Below are positions 25,369 through 33,292 of a DNA stretch of 46,746 nt, piece after piece; the stretch's first letter is position 1; every line of letters begins with the position of its first letter. Below the pieces are notes generated by a model. The model did not search any database. It saw only the letters and a list, made by a program, of their open reading frames with translations, and was not told where the DNA came from. This DNA comes from Roseibium sp. MMSF_3544 (lineage in GTDB: Bacteria > Pseudomonadota > Alphaproteobacteria > Rhizobiales > Stappiaceae). The position numbers and the translations under genes are program-made. The DNA lies in NCBI RefSeq assembly GCF_030732845.1, contig NZ_JASHKA010000036.1, forward strand, positions 1-46,746, given 5' to 3'.

Positions 25369-26472
25369 TTAATTCTTGGTGTTTGGCCTTGAGAAATCGA
25401 ATTCCTCAACAAAGTGGCAGGCGACAAAGTGGTCTTCCGAAACTTCGCGCCATTCCGGCGTTTCCGATGCGCAGTGATCCTTTGCAAATGGACACCTGCT
25501 GTGAAAGCGGCAGCCGGACGGGGCGTCGAGCGGATTGGGGATCTCGCCCTGAAGCTTGATCGGGTCGAACTCCAGATCCGGATCCGCCTGCGGGATCGCT
25601 GACAGCAGTGCGTGGGTGTAAGGATGCTTCGGCTCAAAGAAGAGTTTTTCCGTTGGCGCATATTCCACGAACTTGCCGACATACATGACGGCAACGCGGT
25701 GACTCATCTGCGCGACAACAGAAAGATCGTGCGCGATAAACAGGAAGGCGACCCCCATTTCTTCCTGCAGATCTTTCAAGAGGTTGACGATTTCAGCCTG
25801 GATCGAAACGTCGAGTGCGGAAACGCTTTCATCGCACACGACAAAATCGGGTTTCGAGACGAGGGCGCGCGCGATGCAAATACGCTGACGTTGGCCTCCG
25901 GAGAAGGCGTGCGGAAACCGGCGCAGATGCTCCAGGTTCAGCTTGCAGCGACCGGCAATCTCGCGCACCCGTTCGTCAATCGCCTCACGATCCTTCATCA
26001 TGCCGGAAGCGATAAGCGGTTCTGCGATAATGTCGCGCACGGTCATGCGCGGGTTGAGGGACGAATAGGGATCCTGGAATACGAGGCTCATCTTTGACCG
26101 GAACAGACGGAGCCTGTCTGCTGCCAGCCTCGAGAGCTGCACCTTGCCCTCGGAAAACACCATATTCATGTGCTGACGGAACTTGCGCAGGTCTTCACCT
26201 TCTGCACGAGCAACATCGATATCCTGATCCTGCGTGTGGAAGATCACATCACCGCTGGTGGGGTCGATAGCTCTGAGGATCGCGCGACCGACCGTGGTCT
26301 TGCCTGAGCCGGATTCCCCAACGAGCCCGACGGTTTCTCCGCGCTTGATGTCGAAGGAAACGCCATCGACAGCACGAAGTTGCCTGACTTCGGACGAAAA
26401 CAGTTTCTTCTTGCGGATCGGGAACATGACTTCGAGATTCTTGACCTCGATGAGAACGTCATTCGTGGTCAT
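25369..26472 (-). CDS. Peptide-type ABC transporter ATPase (OppF-like)
   Basis: A 367-residue ATPase: Walker A GESGSGKTT (about 52-60), signature FSGGQRQRICIARAL, Walker B VCDESVSALD, His-loop FIAHDLSVV, and the C-terminal oligopeptide-family zinc/Fe-S-like cluster motif with RFHSRCPFAKDHC. Between Walker A and the Q-loop there is an insertion of about 25 residues containing a second copy of the Q-loop lead-in (FRQHMNMVF then FRSKMSLVF). It is the second of two ATPases; its ATG overlaps the stop of the first by four bases. It couples ATP hydrolysis to the two permeases encoded upstream. Confidence 0.93.
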   Translation of the reverse strand: MTTNDVLIEVKNLEVMFPIRKKKLFSSEVRQLRAVDGVSFDIKRGETVGLVGESGSGKTTVGRAILRAIDPTSGDVIFHTQDQDIDVARAEGEDLRKFRQHMNMVFSEGKVQLSRLAADRLRLFRSKMSLVFQDPYSSLNPRMTVRDIIAEPLIASGMMKDREAIDERVREIAGRCKLNLEHLRRFPHAFSGGQRQRICIARALVSKPDFVVCDESVSALDVSIQAEIVNLLKDLQEEMGVAFLFIAHDLSVVAQMSHRVAVMYVGKFVEYAPTEKLFFEPKHPYTHALLSAIPQADPDLEFDPIKLQGEIPNPLDAPSGCRFHSRCPFAKDHCASETPEWREVSEDHFVACHFVEEFDFSRPNTKN

Positions 26473-27476
26473 GCTGCACTCCTTCCGCTTTCAGGTTCCT
26501 TGTGCAGCCAACAGCGGACCGATCGTCCGGCATCGCCTCCGACCTCGGGCGGTTCGTTGACATCGCAAATGCCGTTGATGAAATCGGGACATCTTGTGTG
26601 GAAGGGGCACCCGGTCGGCCGTTCAGTCGGACTTGGAATGTCTCCAGGAACCGGTGACAAGCGGTCGTGCAGGGTGTCGAGGCTCGGGATCGCCTTCAGC
26701 AGGCCCTGGGTATAGGGATGCTTTGGATTGCGAATGACATCCCTTGTCGCACCGCGTTCCACAATCGTGCCGAGGTACATCACAGCGACTTCGTCCGCGA
26801 TCTGCGCGATGACGCCCAGATCGTGCGTGATGAAAATCATCGCCATGCCGAGGTCACGCTGCAGATCACGCATCAGGTCGAGCACCTGCGCCTGGATCGT
26901 GACGTCGAGTGCCGTGGTCGGTTCATCTGCAATCAAGAGTGCCGGGCCGGCGGAAAGGGCGAGGGCGATCATCGCGCGTTGGCGCATGCCGCCGGACATT
27001 TCATGCGGATACTGGTCGATGCGTTCGGCAGGACTGGAGATGCCAACCTTGTTGAGCATTTCGACGGCGATCTCGCGGGCTTCGCGTTTGCCGCATTTCC
27101 GATGCAGGCGTATGGCTTCCATCATCTGGTTGCCGATCGTGTAGACCGGAGAGAAGCTGGCCATCGGTTCCTGGAAGATCATGCCGATCTCACCGCCGCG
27201 AAGGTCTCGCAGCGCGCGCGACTTCGGTTTGATCTTGTGGATCTCGATCTCTTTGCCGTCTTTCGCCCAATATGTGATCTTTGTGTCGTCACCAAGCGAC
27301 GCATTGCCCGGAAGAAGGCGCATAAGCGCCTTTGTCGAAATCGACTTGCCCGAACCGCTCTCGCCGACAAGACCGAGTGTTTTTCCGGCTTCGACCGAAA
27401 AGCTGACGCCCTGGACCGGCGTAATCCGGCCTTCGTCCGTTGCAAAGGAAATGGAGAGATTTTCAACAGTCAGCAT
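26469..27476 (-). CDS. Peptide-type ABC transporter ATPase (OppD-like)
   Basis: A 335-residue ATPase: Walker A GESGSGKSI, Q-loop MIFQEPMASFSP, signature MSGGMRQRAMIALAL, Walker B LLIADEPTTALD, His loop FITHDLGVI, and the C-terminal cysteine motif GCPFHTRCPD of the oligopeptide/dipeptide group. The start at 27476 is set by GAGGAGAGG just upstream. The ATGA overlap with the next ATPase gene shows that they are cotranslated. With its partner ATPase it powers the importer. Confidence 0.95.
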   Translation of the reverse strand: MLTVENLSISFATDEGRITPVQGVSFSVEAGKTLGLVGESGSGKSISTKALMRLLPGNASLGDDTKITYWAKDGKEIEIHKIKPKSRALRDLRGGEIGMIFQEPMASFSPVYTIGNQMMEAIRLHRKCGKREAREIAVEMLNKVGISSPAERIDQYPHEMSGGMRQRAMIALALSAGPALLIADEPTTALDVTIQAQVLDLMRDLQRDLGMAMIFITHDLGVIAQIADEVAVMYLGTIVERGATRDVIRNPKHPYTQGLLKAIPSLDTLHDRLSPVPGDIPSPTERPTGCPFHTRCPDFINGICDVNEPPEVGGDAGRSVRCWLHKEPESGRSAA

Positions 27477-27486
27477 TGTCCTCTCC

Positions 27487-28638
27487 TCATTTTGCTTCGC
27501 TATAGGGATCTGCAGCATCGCGCAGCCCGTCACCGATGACGGTGAAGGCCAGAACGGCAACAACGACGAAAAGCGCAGGGATGAACAGCCAGGGTGTCTG
27601 CTCGATCACACGCACCGACTGGGCCTGCTGCAACAGAACGCCCCAGGAGACGGTCGGCGGGCGAAGCCCAAGCCCGACGAAGGACAGGGCCGTTTCCGAC
27701 AGGATCATGTACGGGAAGGAAATCACCAGATCGACAATGATGAAACTGGTGAAGCTCGGCAGCATGTGTTGCCCGATGATCCGACCAGGCCGGGCGCCGG
27801 CAAGTCTTGCAGCTACGACGTAGTCCTCACCGCGAATGGACAGGAGCTGGGACCTTATTCGTCGGGCCAGCGTCGGCCAGCCGAAGAGGCCGAGGATGAG
27901 TGTCATTGCGAAGTAGACCTGGGTGGTCGACCATTCCTTCGGCATGGCGGCCGCCAATCCCATGTAAAGCGGGATGATCGGAACCACCCGGACGACTTCC
28001 GTGACACGCTGGATGACGTTGTCGGTCATGCCGCCCGCATATCCGGCGACACCGCCAATCGCGAGCGCCAGGACGAACGAGATCAGAACGCCGATCACAC
28101 CTATCGAAAGCGAAGTGCGGGTTGCGTACATCGTGCGTGAGAAGACATCGCGGCCAAGGTCGTCCGTCCCCCAAAGATGGAGCTTTGCGTCCGGATCCGA
28201 CAGCCCGAAGAGATGAATGTTCGTTGGGATGAAGCCCAGAACCTTGGTCCGCTCGCCTTGAACGAAAAACTCGACGTAAACGCGCTTTTCAGGATCCGGG
28301 ACCGATATCGCGCGCAGGGTAACGGGATCGCGTTTCGTCGAGACCCCGTGAATGAACGGCCGCGCTGAGCAACCGTTCTGGTCGCAGAACTTGGGCATCT
28401 GCGGAGCGCCGTCGATATACTGCGTGTCACGTGTCGTCGGGCCGTAGGGTGCTACGAATTCGGCGAAAATCCCGAGAAGGGCCATCACGCCAAGGATGAC
28501 ACCTGCAACCATGGCTGCCTTGTGCCGCCGGAACCGCCACCAGATCAGCGTCCATTGGGAGGCTGAGTAATATTTCAGCCTTTGCTGGCGCTCTTTTTCT
28601 TCCTGTTTGCTGAGGGCATTTGCAGTTGCGTCGGACAT
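27487..28638 (-). CDS. Peptide-type ABC transporter permease (OppC-like)
   Basis: A 383-residue inner-membrane protein of the binding-protein-dependent transport superfamily. An N-terminal helix (residues about 39-63) is followed by a long periplasmic loop (about 65-150), typical of OppC, then five helices. The cytoplasmic EAA-type motif is in ARLAGARPGRIIGQHMLPS. The long loop contains a Cys pair (FCDQNGCSA) that could form a disulfide. It pairs with the permease encoded just upstream (three bases apart), and the ATPase gene starts ten bases downstream, all in one operon. Confidence 0.94.
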   Translation of the reverse strand: MSDATANALSKQEEKERQQRLKYYSASQWTLIWWRFRRHKAAMVAGVILGVMALLGIFAEFVAPYGPTTRDTQYIDGAPQMPKFCDQNGCSARPFIHGVSTKRDPVTLRAISVPDPEKRVYVEFFVQGERTKVLGFIPTNIHLFGLSDPDAKLHLWGTDDLGRDVFSRTMYATRTSLSIGVIGVLISFVLALAIGGVAGYAGGMTDNVIQRVTEVVRVVPIIPLYMGLAAAMPKEWSTTQVYFAMTLILGLFGWPTLARRIRSQLLSIRGEDYVVAARLAGARPGRIIGQHMLPSFTSFIIVDLVISFPYMILSETALSFVGLGLRPPTVSWGVLLQQAQSVRVIEQTPWLFIPALFVVVAVLAFTVIGDGLRDAADPYSEAK

Positions 28639-28641
28639 CGA

Positions 28642-29634
28642 TCAGGCCCCCAGTTTGATGCGCGGATCGAGCCACGCCAGCAGAAGATCGGAAACGAAGT
28701 TCATGAAAACGATAATGAAGGTGAGCAAGAGCAGGATCGCGCCGGCGACATACATGTCGAGATCGAGATAGGCCTTGAGCAGCAGCTCGCCGAGTTCGGT
28801 AAGCCCCAACACGGCTGCAACAATCGGCAGCTCTGAGAAAATGCGGTTCACGTCGAACCCGATGGTCGACACAATCGGATTGATCGCCAGGCGTGCCGGG
28901 TACTTGAGGAGCAGTTTGCCTTCCGGGACGCCGCGCGCACGTGCGGCCGTTACCGAAAGGCGATTGAGCTCATCGGACATCGTCGCCCGCATCGTTTGGA
29001 TCTGGTAGGCGACAGCAGACCAGGCAAGGACAACGGCGGGCAGCCAAAGGTGCTTTATCAGGTCCCAAAGTTTGCCGAGTGACCAGGGGGCATCCTGATA
29101 CTGCGGCGAAAAAAGACCGCCAATGTCTGCACCGAACCATTTGTTGGCGAAATAGAGCAGGATCAGCGCCAAAAGAAAGTTTGGAAGCGCCAGGCCCAGA
29201 TAGGAGAAGACTGTCAGGCCGTAGTCAAGTGAAGACCCGCGTTTGACCGCGGCATAGATGCCGACGGGAACTGAGATCGCGTAAGTCAGGAGCAAGGTCG
29301 TCAGCAAAATGCCGAGCGTCAGCCACACCTTGTCGCCGATGACCTTCACTACGGATGTCTCAAAGGCAAAGGCCTGACCGAAATCGCCGCGCAGGACGAT
29401 ATTGCCGATCCAGTCGAAATATCGCAGTACCATCGGTTTATCGAGACCCAGGTCTTCGCGGATCGCCTGGACGTCAGCCTCGGTGACGCTGACGCCGGTA
29501 CCGGAGAACTTCCGGAACGCATAGCGGTCGGCATAGTCTCCAGGTGGGATTTCCATGATGATGAAGACCATCACGGACACGAGGGCCATGGTGATCACCA
29601 TGCCCACTAGGCGTTCAAGCGTGAAACGCAGCAT
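28642..29634 (-). CDS. Peptide-type ABC transporter permease (OppB-like)
   Basis: A 330-residue inner-membrane permease of the DppB/OppB type with the N-terminal LRFTLERLVGMVITMALVSVMVF helix, the LGLDKPMVLRYFDWIGNIVLRGDFG segment characteristic of the family (shortened: the LGLD and GDFG ends are diagnostic) and the EAA motif in TAARARGVPEGKLLLKYPAR. About six membrane helices. The ATG at 29634 has GGAGAG before it; an in-frame extension to 29703 is not supported. It is 264 bases from the stop of the binding-protein gene, a gap that contains a strong hairpin. Confidence 0.94.
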   Translation of the reverse strand: MLRFTLERLVGMVITMALVSVMVFIIMEIPPGDYADRYAFRKFSGTGVSVTEADVQAIREDLGLDKPMVLRYFDWIGNIVLRGDFGQAFAFETSVVKVIGDKVWLTLGILLTTLLLTYAISVPVGIYAAVKRGSSLDYGLTVFSYLGLALPNFLLALILLYFANKWFGADIGGLFSPQYQDAPWSLGKLWDLIKHLWLPAVVLAWSAVAYQIQTMRATMSDELNRLSVTAARARGVPEGKLLLKYPARLAINPIVSTIGFDVNRIFSELPIVAAVLGLTELGELLLKAYLDLDMYVAGAILLLLTFIIVFMNFVSDLLLAWLDPRIKLGA

Positions 29635-29859
29635 CGGATCTCTCCGTCCTGCCGGCTTATCGGACGTTCCGATGTCACCGGTTGCCCCAATTCCAAACCG
29701 CATCCCGAAGGCGCGTCGAGCGCTCTCTCCAAGGATCCGTCATACCCAAGAGCAGGTGGCTGATCCCCTTGGACACTCCATGGTCCTTCTCAGGACGAGG
29801 TCATGTCTGCATCGAGGGCATGTTTGGATGGTCTCGGCTGTTGCCGGACACCGCCAACG

Positions 29860-29887
29860 TGGCCGGGGCAGTTTGCCGCCCCGGCCA
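29860..29887 (-). promoter_or_regulatory. Strong hairpin between the binding-protein and permease genes
   Basis: Arms of 10 bases (TGGCCGGGGC and GCCCCGGCCA on the plus strand) are perfectly complementary with an 8-base loop. It lies 12 bases downstream of the stop of the binding-protein gene and 225 bases before the next permease start. Such a hairpin would protect the 3' end of the binding-protein mRNA or partly stop transcription, giving more binding protein than permease. Confidence 0.6.
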
Positions 29888-29898
29888 AACTCGAAGAG

Positions 29899-31953
29899 TT
29901 ACTGTTCCAGTGACCACTGCTGCGGGCGGTACGGGTAGGTCCAGTAGAAGTCGTAGGTCTTCGCCTTGATCGGCTGGACGTTTTTCATGCTGTTGTGGAA
30001 CATGAAAGGCGCAACGATGTCGCCGACAGTGCCGATCTTCAGCAGATTGTCGTTGTGGATCTTTGCGATCTCCGCGCCGATCCTGTTGCTTTCGTCAGAA
30101 CCCATCTCGACCTGAATGAATTTCTCAGACAGATCCCAGAGCTTCTGGATATCTGCCGGAGGTTCGGTGCCTTCAGCGCCGCCGGATTCTTTCCAGGCAG
30201 CCCACTCAAAGCCGGTGCCAGGGTTGAAGTAGTCGCCGAACGGCGGAATGAAGACCGTGACGTCCTGGGAGATAGTCGGGCCTGCATTGCCATCATATTT
30301 CCAGGTGGTAACGTCGAGGTCGTTGTTGTTGCCGGCAGCGCGGTATTCGTCGGAAGTGACTTCTTTGAGGTCAACCCGGACGCCGGCCGCAGACCAGTAG
30401 TCGCGGACCAGTTCCATCATCTTCACCGGAACACCCTGGCTGGAATAGACCAGACGGACGACCAGCGGTCTGCCGTCAGAGAGTTCCAGTGTGCCGTCAC
30501 CGTCGGAGTCCTTCAGGCCAATTTCGGCCAGCAGGGCCTTTGCGCCTTCCAGGTCGTACTCGATGTCCTTGTTGAGCATCTCATCGGTGATGAAGGAGAC
30601 TGTTTTCGGCTCAGCTGGCACGCCCTGCATCGGAGTGCCCTGACCGAGGTAAACAATCTCGTTGATCTCGCCACGGTTCATCGCGATGGACATGGCGCGG
30701 TTGAAGCGGATGTCGTTGAAGAGTTCCGCCAGGGCCGGATCCTTGTGTGTCCGGTTGAAGGAAAAGAAGACGTTTTCACCGAAGGTCGGTGCGAAGGAAA
30801 CGGTGTAGTTGCCCTTGCCTTCATTTTCCTTCAGGAGCGGGAAGTCTTCCAGGAACACGGCCTGCTGTTTCCATTCGACTTCGCCGTTCATGATTTTCAG
30901 GTTCTGGACTTCCTTGTCGCCGATATAGATTTCGGAAATTTCGGAAATGTAGGGCAACTGGTTGCCGGCCGTGTCCACCATGTGGAAGTAAGGGTTGGCA
31001 ACAAGCTTGCGGCCTTCGGAGCTCTCGTCGACAACGATGTGGCTTTCAAGGGTCGGCACGACGACACGGCCGATCTTCGCAGCCTTGTCGCTGTCCTTCA
31101 GAAGCGGGGACGGGACGTCTTTCCAGTCCGAACCGCCGTAATAGAAGTCGACGGCTGCAGCGGCATTTTCAAATCCGTGTTCCTTGGCGAGGTCTTCGGC
31201 GCCGTCATTATGCCTGGGCATGAACTGGCCAAGGAAATGCTTCGGCTGGAACGGCTGGCCGTAGTCGACGGCGAAGCGGTTCAAGATGCCGGGGGTCGGA
31301 ACCGGAAAGGTGAATTTGACGGTGGTCGGGCTGACGGCTTCAACCTTGACCGGCTCACCGGCAAAAAGCCAGCGCCCCGGTGTCTTCTCGTAGACATCCG
31401 GGTTCAGGATGATGTCGTTGTACCAGAAGGCAACGTCTTCTGCCGTGAACGGTTCGCCGTCCGACCACTTGTGGCCATCGCGGAGTTCGAAGGTCAACTC
31501 GGTGTAGTCGTCATTCCAGTTCCAGGCCTTTGCAACGTTCGGGACAACGGTCTGCAGGTCGTCGGAATAGCGCACGAAGTTCACGTGGCGCACGGACAGG
31601 AGGTCGGATGTACCGGATTCCGTGCCCTTCGAGATGCCGTTCAGGACACCGCCATAGGTTCCAATCTTCTGATAAGGAGCAACCACCAGCGGTTCGGCGG
31701 GAAGACGGTCGGCGACATCAGCCAGGTCACCATTGCCGAGGATCTTGCCATTGAGGTCGTTGATCGCAGGGTTCTGAGCGAAAGAAAGGCTGCAGGAGCC
31801 CTTTTCCTCGAACTCGGCAAGCTCGAATTGCTGCGGATAATCGGCGGTCAGGCCTTTCATGTCTGCAACAGTGACAGGCGGGCAATTGGCCAGGGCAGGG
31901 GATGCCATGACGGCCAGCGCTGCACCGGACAGAAGGATGGATTTGAAGGTCAT
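29899..31953 (-). CDS. Peptide-type ABC transporter substrate-binding protein, long form
   Basis: A 684-residue periplasmic binding protein of the extracellular SBP family 5 (DppA/OppA type). The signal peptide is MTFKSILLSGAALAVMASPALA. At 684 residues it is much longer than the 520-540 of typical OppA and matches the large group that includes sugar-conjugate and complex-peptide binders. Internal motifs are VVPNVAKAWNWNDDYTELTFELRDGHKWSDG and FTAEDVAFWYND (both typical). Two early Cys residues (LANCPP and KGSCSL) may pair. GAGGAG lies six bases before the ATG. It begins the transporter operon. The ligand is not known; the downstream genes argue for a phosphonate conjugate. Confidence 0.93.
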   Translation of the reverse strand: MTFKSILLSGAALAVMASPALANCPPVTVADMKGLTADYPQQFELAEFEEKGSCSLSFAQNPAINDLNGKILGNGDLADVADRLPAEPLVVAPYQKIGTYGGVLNGISKGTESGTSDLLSVRHVNFVRYSDDLQTVVPNVAKAWNWNDDYTELTFELRDGHKWSDGEPFTAEDVAFWYNDIILNPDVYEKTPGRWLFAGEPVKVEAVSPTTVKFTFPVPTPGILNRFAVDYGQPFQPKHFLGQFMPRHNDGAEDLAKEHGFENAAAAVDFYYGGSDWKDVPSPLLKDSDKAAKIGRVVVPTLESHIVVDESSEGRKLVANPYFHMVDTAGNQLPYISEISEIYIGDKEVQNLKIMNGEVEWKQQAVFLEDFPLLKENEGKGNYTVSFAPTFGENVFFSFNRTHKDPALAELFNDIRFNRAMSIAMNRGEINEIVYLGQGTPMQGVPAEPKTVSFITDEMLNKDIEYDLEGAKALLAEIGLKDSDGDGTLELSDGRPLVVRLVYSSQGVPVKMMELVRDYWSAAGVRVDLKEVTSDEYRAAGNNNDLDVTTWKYDGNAGPTISQDVTVFIPPFGDYFNPGTGFEWAAWKESGGAEGTEPPADIQKLWDLSEKFIQVEMGSDESNRIGAEIAKIHNDNLLKIGTVGDIVAPFMFHNSMKNVQPIKAKTYDFYWTYPYRPQQWSLEQ

Positions 31954-31999
31954 TGCGGGCTCCTCAGGGGGAATTTGTGCGAAGCCCTAATGACTGCGA

Positions 32000-32026
32000 T
32001 CTATAACAGTTTTATGAAATTTTCAA
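32000..32026 (-). promoter_or_regulatory. Candidate promoter of the transporter operon
   Basis: On the minus strand, TTGAAA (32021-32026) and TATAGA (32000-32005) are separated by 15 bases. The spacer is shorter than the optimal 17, which is typical of promoters that need an activator. It lies about 47 bases before the binding-protein start codon. Confidence 0.4.
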
Positions 32027-32029
32027 ATG

Positions 32030-32046
32030 TATAACTTTTAGCTATA
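32030..32046 (-). promoter_or_regulatory. Candidate LysR operator
   Basis: A 17-base imperfect palindrome (TATAGCT, AAA, AGTTATA on the minus strand, one mismatch) contains the T-N11-A core of LysR sites. It lies just upstream of the -35 element of the transporter promoter. A related sequence (TATAACAG) recurs 28 bases downstream at 32002, as expected for the regulatory and activation half-sites of a LysR tetramer. Confidence 0.45.
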
Positions 32047-32069
32047 ATTTGATCTCTGACACGGAAATG

Positions 32070-32963
32070 TCAAAGACCGCGCAAACTTTCGCGGAAAGCC
32101 TCGATTGCGGCAACCTTGGCCATGTCTTTCTGCCAGACCACGTAGTGATTGGCGACAAGTGTGCGATCGTCGATCTGAATGGCAACACAGCCGTCCCGCT
32201 CGGTGATCTCTGCCTCCAAGGCAATACCAACCCCGACGCCAGAACGAATAAGCGTGGCTATCGAGCCCCAGGATCCAAGCGCGAGGATCGTATGCGGCTT
32301 GACGTCAGCAACGGTTGCTGCCGCTTCAAAAATCTTGCGCGTACCGGAGGCGCCTTCCCGCTGCAACAACGGGAGCGCTTCTACATCCGCCCAGGTCACC
32401 TTCTTCTTTTTCGTCAGGGGATGATCCGGCGGCGCTGCAATGACAATGCGGGTCTGGACGAGCAACACACCATCAAAGCTGTCAGGGATTTCACGGCCGG
32501 TTACAAAGCCAATGTCAATGTCGCCACTTGCAATCAGGTCGATGATGTCCTGCGTGGCAAGTGCGCGGGCCTCGATTGTGATGTCAGGATGAAGAGACAT
32601 GAAACCGGAGATCTGCGGGATCGCGAGCTGATACGTTGAATAACCAATCCGCAATTCGCCCGCTGCGAGCTCCTTTTGGTGAGAAAGCTCGGTTTCGATG
32701 TCTTCAACCAGGGCCAGAACGGCTCTGATTTTCGGCAACAGACTGTCAAGGGCGGGTGTCGGCGAGATCGAATAACCGGATTTGGCAAGAAGCCTGGTCT
32801 TGAACCGAGCTTCCAAACCCTGCACATGATTCGAAATCGAAGGCTGTGAGACACCGATCTCCTTGGCTGCAGCAGAGAAGCTCCCGACTCTGATGACCGC
32901 TTCCAGGGCACGCAGCTGGACCAGGCTCAGTGCGTTTTGGTGTCTGATCTGTGCTTTGTCCAT
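32070..32963 (-). CDS. LysR-family regulator upstream of the phosphonate/transporter operon
   Basis: A 297-residue regulator. The N-terminal winged helix-turn-helix is visible in LVQLRALEAVIRVGSFSAAAKEIGVSQPSISNHVQGLE, followed by a LysR substrate-binding domain (LRIGYSTYQLAIPQI, DLIASGDIDIGFVTG). The protein begins at the ATG at 32963; an in-frame extension to 33068 is basic and low-complexity. It ends 117 bases before the ABC binding-protein gene on the same strand. The gap carries a T-N11-A palindrome, so it most likely controls the transporter/phosphonate operon. The co-inducer may be the imported compound or a breakdown product. Confidence 0.92.
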   Translation of the reverse strand: MDKAQIRHQNALSLVQLRALEAVIRVGSFSAAAKEIGVSQPSISNHVQGLEARFKTRLLAKSGYSISPTPALDSLLPKIRAVLALVEDIETELSHQKELAAGELRIGYSTYQLAIPQISGFMSLHPDITIEARALATQDIIDLIASGDIDIGFVTGREIPDSFDGVLLVQTRIVIAAPPDHPLTKKKKVTWADVEALPLLQREGASGTRKIFEAAATVADVKPHTILALGSWGSIATLIRSGVGVGIALEAEITERDGCVAIQIDDRTLVANHYVVWQKDMAKVAAIEAFRESLRGL

Positions 32964-33292
32964 GCCTTTTTGTCTTCCCGGAAAATTCGTGATGTTCGGT
33001 TTCGCAATCGCACGTTTCGGCCTTTTTTGGTTCAGTTTGCACACTTGGAAGCCCCGTTCCATGTGCAATCAATGCAGATCGCTCACAAGAGCTTTGAAGC
33101 GTCGCCGAAATTCACACCAGAGCGCTCTTTCAAACCGGCGCGTGCTCCGATAGGCTCGATTCCGGTTGCGTATATTTTTTTGACCACGTTGACGGATTGT
33201 TACGTGAGGTAGGCCGTGATGGACAAACCTCGGCGGGTGTTTTGACAGACACGGGACTTTCTCCGTCCCTGCTTGGGGGAGCATACAAAAAC
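32964..33292. other. Divergent intergenic region between LysR and cyoA
   Basis: This 330-base region should hold the promoters of the LysR gene and of the cyoABCD operon. A T-rich tract at about 33170-33182 precedes possible -35-like elements near 33190. I see no FNR-like TTGAT-N4-ATCAA site. An in-frame TTG at 33197 would extend CyoA, but the extra 32 residues have no family character. Confidence 0.35.

Noticed and set aside
29995..32034. A long plus-strand open frame (679 residues) opposite the ABC binding protein
   Set aside because: It is an antisense shadow of a GC-rich real gene and has no signal peptide, motif or ribosome binding site.
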